From Nitrososphaerota archaeon (GTDB lineage: Archaea > Thermoproteota > Nitrososphaeria > Nitrososphaerales > UBA183), in contig JAFLZE010000010.1 in the NCBI GenBank assembly GCA_029785685.1, positions 1-38,881 on the forward strand: a stretch of 38,881 nt of DNA. Reading direction: 5' to 3'. Shown here in pieces: positions 14,489-20,777 of this stretch (positions are counted from its first letter, which is position 1; the number at the start of each line of letters is the position of its first letter). Under the pieces are notes generated by a model. It did no database searches. It was not told the DNA's origin and saw only the letters and a program-made list of their open reading frames with translations. A program made the position numbers and the translations under genes.

Positions 14489-14733
14489 AGGTCTACCTGT
14501 CCGCGAGAGCTAGGAAGAGCCTCGATAACACACCCCCGGAAGTCAAGACCAGGCTTGAATCAGCCATCTCTGAACTATTTCAGACGCCTTACCCGGCTGC
14601 CTGCAAGAAGCTCAAGGGCGCGCCAGACTCTTACCGGCTGAGAGTCGGAGACTATCGCATCCTATATTCGATTCTATCCCGCGAAGAGATAGTCGTATTC
14701 AAGATCGCCCCAAGGGGCTCTGCCTACGATTAG
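14485..14733 (+). CDS. RelE/ParE-superfamily toxin (second)
   Basis: An 82-residue toxin from TTG 14485. KVYLSARARKSLDNTPPEVK, then LKGAPDSYRLRVGDYRILYS and EIVVFKIAPRGSAYD show the RelE fold; the LRVGDYRILY strand is shared with the other RelE at 13082. The last residues RGSAYD replace the RHRSRAYG of the other copy. Likely a ribosome-dependent mRNA cleaving toxin. Confidence 0.88.
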   Translation: MKVYLSARARKSLDNTPPEVKTRLESAISELFQTPYPAACKKLKGAPDSYRLRVGDYRILYSILSREEIVVFKIAPRGSAYD

Positions 14734-14784
14734 CATAGGGAATCGACGACAAGGAGAGGCTGGCAGAACTGGATTTGTTGCTGA

Positions 14785-14868
14785 CGGGTTCGAAACCTTC
14801 AGGGCAGGAACCCGCTCGTTTCGATACCGCTCCTCGCTGCGAAACTGCACCGATTCCCGTCGGGCCCC
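14785..14868 (+). repeat. 50-bp dispersed repeat, copy E, with upstream hairpin
   Basis: The core is at 14819-14868 (TTTCGATACC ... TGC-GAAACT-GCA ... CCCGTCGGGCCCC). It is preceded by a perfect 7-bp stem CGGGTTC (14785-14791)/GAACCCG (14808-14814). It closes the array on the right, 85 bp after the RelE stop. Confidence 0.8.
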
Positions 14869-14887
14869 ACTCACAAGTCCCCGAAGA

Positions 14888-14985
14888 GTTTTATTGGGTC
14901 AGACCTTGCTTGAGACTTTTACGGTCCTCATCGACCGCAAGGCGATAGGAGGAAGTCGGGTCGATTAAGGACCCACAGGCAACCG
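14888..14985 (+). promoter_or_regulatory. Promoter and potentially structured leader of folP
   Basis: A TATA-like GTTTTATTGG (14888-14897) predicts transcription starting near 14915, leaving a leader of about 70 nt, long for this window. In it, GACT and TCCTC pair with GAGGA-AGTC around a CC-GCAA-GG tetraloop hairpin (about 14915-14957). The GGGTC/GACCC hairpin (14958-14974) follows just before the ATG. The GGAGGA that would act as a ribosome binding site lies inside the first stem. It resembles a cis-acting RNA regulator, but matches no riboswitch class I know. Confidence 0.4.
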
Positions 14986-15891
14986 ATGCCTTTACAGCAC
15001 CAAGTGACCGTAGTCACGACGTTGAAAAGCACAGCCAAGTTAGGCTCTGTGAAGCTCGGTTCGGGCTTTCCGGTTCGGATAATGGCAGTAATCAACGTGA
15101 GTCCAGAGTCATTCTACGGAGGTTCCGTGGCGAACACTCCTGAAGAGATTTCAACGATGGCCTCGAAAGTCTCAGCAGAAGGGGCGGACATAATAGATAT
15201 CGGCGCAACGTCAACGGCCCCGTACCTGAAGAATGAAATCTCCCAAGAGGTGGAGTTAACTCGTATAAGGACTGCGCTGCGAACGATTATGGAAATAGGC
15301 CACGTTACGGTATCGGTCGACACATTTCGGGCATCCGTTGCCGACGTTGCTCTCAAGAACGGTGCTTCAATAATTAACGATGTGTCAGGTCTGAAAAACG
15401 ATGCCGGAATGGCACGCGTGATCAAGGACTACGGCGTTTCGCTCTTGGCGATGGCGCATTCTTCAAGAATCTCGAAAATGGCGCCAATCGCACACGTTCG
15501 CCAAGCGTTAAGCGAGACGATGCGAATAGCAGAGAGGGCAGGCATAGACGAACAGTCTATAGTGCTGGATCCAGGCATAGGCTTCTTCAGAGAGGAGGGA
15601 GCTGGGAGAGCATACTCTCCCCAGAAGCTAATGCCCTGGTATGAATGGGACTGCCACGTCATAGCAAATCTTCGTAAGCTGGAAACGCTTCGCAGGCCAC
15701 TGTGCGTGGGCTTATCGCGGAAGTCGTTCCTGGGAAAGATTCTGAATCTTGAGAATCCCGAGGAAAGGCTGCCGGCATCACTGGCCGCCACCGCAGTTAC
15801 GGTGATGAATGGCGTCCATATGGTGAGGACTCACGACGTGAGAGAGACGGTACAAGCCGTCAGAGTCGTTGAAGCAATGACTAGGAGATGA
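14986..15891 (+). CDS. folP: Dihydropteroate synthase
   Basis: A 301-residue TIM-barrel enzyme that joins 6-hydroxymethyl-dihydropterin pyrophosphate and p-aminobenzoate to form dihydropteroate in folate synthesis. Signature segments in order: RIMAVINVSPESFYGG (31-46), ADIIDIGATST (67-77), VSVDTFRASVA, ASIINDVSGL, VLDPGIGF, CVGLSRKSFLGKI and MVRTHDV. The first 30 residues are extra. Visible base use is more AT-rich than in neighbours such as the secretion ATPase or acr3, suggesting acquisition by transfer. It converges on folK with an 11-bp overlap. Confidence 0.92.
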   Translation: MPLQHQVTVVTTLKSTAKLGSVKLGSGFPVRIMAVINVSPESFYGGSVANTPEEISTMASKVSAEGADIIDIGATSTAPYLKNEISQEVELTRIRTALRTIMEIGHVTVSVDTFRASVADVALKNGASIINDVSGLKNDAGMARVIKDYGVSLLAMAHSSRISKMAPIAHVRQALSETMRIAERAGIDEQSIVLDPGIGFFREEGAGRAYSPQKLMPWYEWDCHVIANLRKLETLRRPLCVGLSRKSFLGKILNLENPEERLPASLAATAVTVMNGVHMVRTHDVRETVQAVRVVEAMTRR

Positions 15892-16387
15892 GGCCAGCGA
15901 GCAGGCCCGGTCTCTTGATAACCTGCTCCCCACCAAGCTTCAGATTGCCAAGCAGTTCGGACGTCCTTCTCCCAAGAACAGGATGGACCAGGTCTGGTCT
16001 TATCTCGTTCAAGGGCACCAGCACGAATGGCCTCTCCGCGATTTTGGGGTGCGGTATCTCAAGCCCAGGTTCAGACACAACCTCGTTGCCATAGAACAGA
16101 ATATCTAGGTCGATAACCCGTGGACCATATCTCACAGTGCGCTTCCTTCCCAATTGCATCTCCATGGCCTGCAACCCCTGGAGTAGCGCTCGCGGCCTCA
16201 ATTCGGTCTCGGCGGCTACCACGCAATTGAGAAACCAATCTTGATCTTCGTAGTACATCGGCCCCGTTTCGTAAACGGATGACGCCTTGACCAGGCTCAT
16301 CTTCCGACCGATCATCCCGATCGCTCTCCGGAGATTGCCCGCCCTGTCCCCTAGATTGGTACCGAGCGCTATGATCGATTCGACCAT
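15881..16387 (-). CDS. folK: 6-hydroxymethyl-dihydropterin pyrophosphokinase
   Basis: A 168-residue HPPK that transfers pyrophosphate from ATP to 6-hydroxymethyl-dihydropterin, providing the FolP substrate. Visible motifs: IIALGTNLGDRAGNLRRAIG at the start, SSVYETGPM, then RYGPRVIDLDILFYG with the metal-binding Asp pair, and LEIPHPKIAERPFVLVPL. It is six bases downstream of folB and convergent with folP. Bacterial-type pterin pyrophosphokinase is unusual in archaea, most of which use MptE. Confidence 0.93.
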   Translation of the reverse strand: MVESIIALGTNLGDRAGNLRRAIGMIGRKMSLVKASSVYETGPMYYEDQDWFLNCVVAAETELRPRALLQGLQAMEMQLGRKRTVRYGPRVIDLDILFYGNEVVSEPGLEIPHPKIAERPFVLVPLNEIRPDLVHPVLGRRTSELLGNLKLGGEQVIKRPGLLAGLIS

Positions 16388-16393
16388 GGCTAA

Positions 16394-16750
16394 CTATCTG
16401 CTCCTCTCGACCTCGATGCCAATTGAGGGTTCGCTCGAGTACTTTACCTTGCGCACCTGTACGGTCACCTTCTCCACACCAGCGTCTTTCAGTAAAAGAG
16501 CAGCGATTCCTTCTGCGAGGCTCTCCAGGAGCTTAAATTCCCTGCCCGCCACAAACTGCGATATTCGCTCCGCCGTATCCCTGTAATCTATTGTGTCGTC
16601 TAGATTGTCGCTTGCACCTGCTCGCCCAAGCCCAACGGTCAGACTGATGTTTGCCAGAATTTCCTGCAACGCGCTCCTTTCCTCGTCTGTGGTGCCTACC
16701 CTGCACTTGAGTCGCAGGTTGTCGATGAAAATTCTGTCGACCACGCACAC
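16394..16750 (-). CDS. folB: Dihydroneopterin aldolase
   Basis: A 118-residue FolB: VDRIFIDNLRLKCRVGTTDE (with the conserved E), ISLTVGLGRAGASDNLDDTI, DYRDTAERISQFV, FKLLESLAEGIAALLL (conserved E), VEKVTVQVRKVKY. It cleaves 7,8-dihydroneopterin to 6-hydroxymethyl-dihydropterin. First gene of the minus-strand folB-folK pair; a broken gene (16762-17115) lies just upstream. Confidence 0.9.
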   Translation of the reverse strand: MCVVDRIFIDNLRLKCRVGTTDEERSALQEILANISLTVGLGRAGASDNLDDTIDYRDTAERISQFVAGREFKLLESLAEGIAALLLKDAGVEKVTVQVRKVKYSSEPSIGIEVERSR

Positions 16751-16761
16751 AACCGCTCTCT

Positions 16762-17115
16762 TTACGCCGCCAAAAGGGTCAGTGCAGCGGAAACTGCTCC
16801 GATTTTGGAAGTCAATTCGTCATCGGACCCGCAGATGATAACTGCGTCCCCATCCCTGGAGTCGAGTTCATCCCTTAGTCTTCTCCATGCGCAACTGGGG
16901 AAGTCGTTCTCACAGTCCTTGAACCGACGGGGGTCTGAAACTTGGTTCTCTTGATAACATAGGTGGTGGCACCGGCGGCTCCTGCCCTTATTGCTGCATC
17001 GCGTTGCTCGATTCCACACAAGCGTCGGGCCAACACGTATGGGACCAGGATAGAAAGAAAAGACGGCGCCCAGACTCGTCGGTACGCCCATTACGGCTAA
17101 CTTTGATGTCCTCAA
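16762..17115 (-). pseudogene. Frameshifted gene upstream of folB, family not recognised
   Basis: A TTG-started minus-strand frame begins SKLAVMGVPTSLGAVFSFYP and ends with DGDAVIICGSDDELTSKIGA, VSAALTLL. The middle is implausible in that frame, but another frame gives IEQRDAAIRAGAAGATTYVI. Two shifts are therefore needed for one protein. The start slightly recalls ureohydrolases, but the metal-binding motifs are missing, so I do not name it. It may once have been the first gene of the folate operon. Confidence 0.4.
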
Positions 17116-17554
17116 TTTTTGCTGGCTAATCTGCGCAACACTTTCGTCATACTATAAAACGCTACATAAGTGATTTGTGGGACACATGCGATTATGTTTT
17201 CTCGAACAAGGTTAGAGACTGTGTGAAAATTCGATTTGGGAGATGCTTGATGCCTACAATCGGCCTTAACGATGTGGCAGAGTCGTTCTGCTCATGAGCC
17301 TTGTTGCCTAGGTCTTCTCTTTCACTCGTGTTCCTCACGCCTTGACCAAGGCCAGTAACGTCCTCGTACCGAGTATGTCCAGAGCTCTCCTCATGTCGTA
17401 GGCCGAGACGGTGAAGCCCATCTCCCCGCTGCCCTTGCTGCCCCGGCTGTCTAGATGACCTGGCTTCGCGTCCCTCCAAAGTGCCCCTCATCGATAGCGC
17501 GAGGTCTGAAAAACGTTCGGGGGTACAGACCTGCGCCCGCTCGGGCGCACCTCC
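17116..17554. other. Intergenic region, possible gene tail
   Basis: Mostly AT-richer sequence without a full gene. On the minus strand near 17340-17430 a short frame (MGFTVSAYDMRRALDILGTR, ending LVKA) looks like the end of a former protein. No RNA gene or repeat recognised. Confidence 0.4.
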
Positions 17555-18661
17555 TCAACGCAGGAGCTCCCATTGGATGAACTGCTGGATGATTTCAGCT
17601 ACGAAGAGGGCGACTATGATTATCTCCAACAAGATCTCTCTCCTGTGAGACATCTGCTCCGAGACCAGCGAATAGATGTCCTCCAATATGTCGAGCTTCC
17701 CCGAAAGCGACGCGTCCCAGTCCTTCAGCCGGAGCTTTTCGGCAATGCTGCTGTAGACCCGCGCAATGTACCACTCGCCTATGAATTTCGTGTAGTTCTT
17801 AGTGGCCTCCACAATGCTGTCAATCTCTATGCGCTGCTCCGCGACCTTCCTTGCGACCGTCCCAGAGCTTCCGAACAGCGTCCTCCTGGAGGAGCGCCTG
17901 GTCAAGTCCAGTGATGCCTTCTCTACGAGTTCGTCAAGCAGCCTGTCATAGTATCGCATCTCCAGAAGCTGGAGGTTGGCTAGCTCTATCACAAGCAGGT
18001 TGGCTCCGAAGTCGCAGGACGGGTCTACCACCAGCGCAGCGCTCCAGTCGATGAACACCGCGTCGTCGGCGTAGTACGATGTCCTGGACTTCAAGGTACT
18101 CGCAATCTGCGACTGCGACATCTGAGTGCTGCTGGTGTCTCCTGTCAATATCTTTGCGAGCATCTCGTCAGCGGTCCCGTCCAGGGGCGCGGAATCCACG
18201 CAGAAGGTGGTGTACTCCTCTGGCTCGGTGGTCATTCTCAGATTGGTCACGTATGGGCCGATGTCGCTCAACACCTTCTTCACCGTCGACAGAGCAAGTT
18301 CCTTCACTTGGAATGTTCTGCCGCTCAACACGAGGGTCGGGCTGCTGTATTTCGTGAGATTCTCCAGGGATTCTCCGTCCAGAGGAACCGAGACAGTAAC
18401 TGATATGGCACCCACCTCGTAGGACTTGGCCGCCACTGCGACTTTGACCATGTCCTGACGAATCCCTTGGACTTCGGCGACCTCAGAATCGGCAGTGATC
18501 AAAAGAGGCGAGGGATTGACGGCGATGTAGTTGGGCATCAGCTTTGTGTACTCGAAGCCCACAGGCTTGGTCAGCTTTGCCACGCGTTCGATCTGGGCGA
18601 TGTCGATTTCGCTCCCAACATCGTAGATGTACAGGTAGTTGACGCTCCCCTTTGCTATCAA
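17555..18661 (-). CDS. RMD1/YagE family (DUF155) protein
   Basis: A 368-residue protein. The N-terminal part is VNYLYIYDVGSEIDIAQIER. The central region with YADDAVFIDWSAALVVDP and ANLLVIELANLQLLEMRYYD, then YTKFIGEWYIARVYSSIAEK, is typical of the DUF155/RMD1 family. The C terminus has one membrane helix (ILLEIIIVALFVAEIIQQFI). Family members in mitochondria and yeast act in translation support or sporulation; the archaeal role is unknown. It starts at TTG 18661 with a TATA (TTTATATAG on the minus strand, 18718-18726) upstream. Confidence 0.85.
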   Translation of the reverse strand: MIAKGSVNYLYIYDVGSEIDIAQIERVAKLTKPVGFEYTKLMPNYIAVNPSPLLITADSEVAEVQGIRQDMVKVAVAAKSYEVGAISVTVSVPLDGESLENLTKYSSPTLVLSGRTFQVKELALSTVKKVLSDIGPYVTNLRMTTEPEEYTTFCVDSAPLDGTADEMLAKILTGDTSSTQMSQSQIASTLKSRTSYYADDAVFIDWSAALVVDPSCDFGANLLVIELANLQLLEMRYYDRLLDELVEKASLDLTRRSSRRTLFGSSGTVARKVAEQRIEIDSIVEATKNYTKFIGEWYIARVYSSIAEKLRLKDWDASLSGKLDILEDIYSLVSEQMSHRREILLEIIIVALFVAEIIQQFIQWELLR

Positions 18662-18792
18662 GGGGCAATCCCGGCCGGATGGGGACTACTATGCCTGCCG
18701 CTCAGCATGCTTGTAGCTATATAAATGAAACATGCCCTATCTACCCAGTTCCGTAAGGCTGCTTATTACAAAGTTGTTATCATAGATTGATA

Positions 18793-18806
18793 TACATCGA
18801 TATGTA
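18793..18806 (+). promoter_or_regulatory. Inverted-repeat operator of the arsenic operon
   Basis: TACAT-CGAT-ATGTA, a 5-bp inverted repeat in an AT-rich setting, ends 10 nt before GTG 18817 of arsR. It fits the ATA...TAT pattern of ArsR operators. It differs from the 17-bp motif at 9276 and 7547. Confidence 0.5.
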
Positions 18807-18816
18807 GACGCGAGAC

Positions 18817-19188
18817 GTGAGCGAGCAGAACTCTTCAATCCGGCGGCTTATCCAGCTCAACATCTGCCAACCCTCTGACATAAGCGAGGCCAAGGCCGAA
18901 GCGGAGAGGCTGGCAGCCCCGGAGTTCGTCGCGAAGCTCCGCCAGGCAGAGAGGCTGTTCGGAGCAGTCGGGGACGCCAACAGGATGAAGATCCTGCTGC
19001 TCCTGTCGAAGAAAGAAAAGTGCGTCTGCGAGCTGGAGTCCGCCCTCGGCATGCCCCAGCCGACAGTGTCGCACCATCTGGGGGTGTTAGAACAGGCAAA
19101 CCTCGTCAAGAGGAGCAAGAGGGGAAGGTGGGCCTTCTACGCGCTAACCGACTCCCCTGTCCTGGACCTCCTCCGGCGCCTCACCTAA
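18817..19188 (+). CDS. arsR: ArsR-family arsenic-responsive repressor
   Basis: A 123-residue winged-helix repressor: [20 protein letters not shown], then [20 protein letters not shown] with the classical CVCEL arsenite-binding segment, [20 protein letters not shown] and FYALTD. Binding of As(III) to the cysteines should release the promoter. The 35-residue N-terminal extension includes another cysteine (LNICQPSDI). It is followed after five bases by acr3 and then arsC, which makes the operon's role clear. Confidence 0.92.
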   Translation: MSEQNSSIRRLIQLNICQPSDISEAKAEAERLAAPEFVAKLRQAERLFGAVGDANRMKILLLLSKKEKCVCELESALGMPQPTVSHHLGVLEQANLVKRSKRGRWAFYALTDSPVLDLLRRLT

Positions 19189-19193
19189 GGGGG

Positions 19194-20333
19194 ATGCGGG
19201 TCTTGAGCGACAGACTGAGAGGTCGCCTATCGTTCCTTAACCGGTTCCTGACCCTGTGGATATTCCTCGCCATGGCCGCAGGCGTCGGCGCAGGCTACGC
19301 CTTCCCAGGCCTCTCCAGCGAGTTGAACTCCCTCAGCGTCGGTTCGACCTCGATCCCCATAGCCCTGGGTCTGATCTGGATGATGTACCCTCCCCTGGCC
19401 CGCGTCAGGTACGAGGACCTCGGGAAGATAGTGGGCGAGAGAGGCTCCAGGACCATGCTCTCCGCCTCGCTGGTGTTGAACTGGGTGATAGGCCCGCTCC
19501 TCATGTTCGCGCTGGCGTGGGTGTTCCTCGCCGGATATCCAGACCTCAGGAACGGGCTGATACTGATCGGAGTCGCCAGGTGCATAGCCATGGTGATCGT
19601 CTGGAACGGCCTGGCCGACGGTGACAGCGAGTGGGCGGCGATCCTGGTGGCCTTCAACTCAGTCTTCCAGGTGCTCTTCTATAGCGTCCTCGCCTACTTC
19701 TACATCACCATAGCGAGCGGATGGATCGCGGGGCAGGCCACGGTGGTGAACATCTCGCTTCTCGCCGTGGCGCAGTCTGTCGGGATCTACCTCGGCATCC
19801 CGTTCTTCGGCGGGGTCGCAACGCGCGCCTACTTCCTGAGGCGCAAAGGGCGGGAGTGGTACGAGAAGACGTTGGTCCCCAAACTCGCTCCGACATCCCT
19901 CCTGGCCCTTCTCTTCACAATCCTGGTCATGTTCTCGCTCAAGGGCTCGGCCATCGTCGTCATCCCCTTCGACGTCCTGCTGGTCGCGGTCCCACTGCTG
20001 ATCTACTTCGTCGTCATGTTCTTCGCCGCGTTCTTCCTGGGGGTGTACTCGAAGCTGGATTATCCGCGGACCACCACCCTAGCGTTCACCGCGGCCAGCA
20101 ACAATTTCGAGCTCGCGATAGCGGTCGCCGTTTCCGTGTTCGGCCTCGCCTCGCAGGAGGCGTTCGCCACGGTCATCGGGCCGCTCATCGAGGTCCCCGT
20201 GATGATAGGCCTCGTCAACGTCGCTTACTGGCTCCGGAAGAGATACTTCGTCAGCGCGCCGGCTCGCAATGAGACGAGTAACCTCTTGGTCGGCAGGCCG
20301 CCCCCAGAAAAGGCAGGGCCGGGGGTCCGCTAG
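19194..20333 (+). CDS. acr3: Arsenite efflux permease Acr3
   Basis: A 379-residue membrane transporter with ten hydrophobic helices (BART/Acr3 fold), exporting arsenite driven by the ion gradient. The essential cysteine is in [19 protein letters not shown] (C130, helix 4). The conserved [20 protein letters not shown] and [14 protein letters not shown] regions are intact. ATG 19194 follows AAGGGGG. A basic/proline-rich tail ends the protein. Directly adjacent to arsC. Confidence 0.94.
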   Translation: MRVLSDRLRGRLSFLNRFLTLWIFLAMAAGVGAGYAFPGLSSELNSLSVGSTSIPIALGLIWMMYPPLARVRYEDLGKIVGERGSRTMLSASLVLNWVIGPLLMFALAWVFLAGYPDLRNGLILIGVARCIAMVIVWNGLADGDSEWAAILVAFNSVFQVLFYSVLAYFYITIASGWIAGQATVVNISLLAVAQSVGIYLGIPFFGGVATRAYFLRRKGREWYEKTLVPKLAPTSLLALLFTILVMFSLKGSAIVVIPFDVLLVAVPLLIYFVVMFFAAFFLGVYSKLDYPRTTTLAFTAASNNFELAIAVAVSVFGLASQEAFATVIGPLIEVPVMIGLVNVAYWLRKRYFVSAPARNETSNLLVGRPPPEKAGPGVR

Positions 20334-20759
20334 ATGGAGACCGTGGCGGGGCGCGGTTCCGGGACACGGTATCTCTTCGTCTGCGTCGAGAACGCGGGGA
20401 GGAGCCAGATGGCTGAAGCGTTCGCCCGCCGCGCCGGGCTCGTGGCTGAGAGCGCCGGGACCGTGCCAGCCAGGTCGGTGAACAAGACCGTGGCTGACGC
20501 CATGTCCGAACTGGGGCTGGACCTTTCCGACAGCAAGCCGAAGATGCTCTCCATGGACATGATCGACCGAGCAGACGTCGTCATCACAATGGGGTGCTCG
20601 GTCGAGAAGGTCTGCCCGAGGCCCATGCTGAGCAGGATGCAGAAGAAGGTGGTCGACTGGGGGCTCGACGACCCAAAGGGGATGCCGCTCCCCGAAGTAA
20701 GGAGGATCAGGGACGAGATCGAAAGAAGGGTCGGGGAACTCGTCCGGTCCAAATCATAG
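20334..20759 (+). CDS. arsC: Arsenate reductase, thioredoxin-coupled type
   Basis: A 141-residue enzyme of the low-molecular-weight phosphatase fold, reducing arsenate to arsenite for export by Acr3. The P-loop is FVCVENAGRSQMAEAF (Cys17, Arg23). The resolving cysteines lie in VITMGCSVEKVCP (C88, C94). The acid Asp is in VVDWGLDDPKG (D108). ATG starts immediately after the acr3 stop. The two small thioredoxin-fold proteins at 8 kb could supply electrons, but this is inference. Confidence 0.93.
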   Translation: METVAGRGSGTRYLFVCVENAGRSQMAEAFARRAGLVAESAGTVPARSVNKTVADAMSELGLDLSDSKPKMLSMDMIDRADVVITMGCSVEKVCPRPMLSRMQKKVVDWGLDDPKGMPLPEVRRIRDEIERRVGELVRSKS

Positions 20760-20777
20760 CGCCTCCCTGCCTTATGC

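Noticed and set aside
11762..14868. Classical integron with attC sites
   Set aside because: The repeats lack consistent RYYYAAC/GTTRRRY core sites and no integron integrase is in the window. The cassette idea is kept, the classical integron is not.
3351..14868. CRISPR array
   Set aside because: Repeat copies are hundreds of bases apart with genes between them; there are no regular spacers and no cas genes.
16762..17115. Arginase/agmatinase gene
   Set aside because: The start (GVPTSLGAV) is only vaguely similar and the metal-binding His/Asp motifs are not visible in any frame.
19020..19193. Long N-terminal extension of Acr3
   Set aside because: The upstream frame overlaps arsR and is Pro/Arg-rich; ATG 19194 gives a normal-length transporter.
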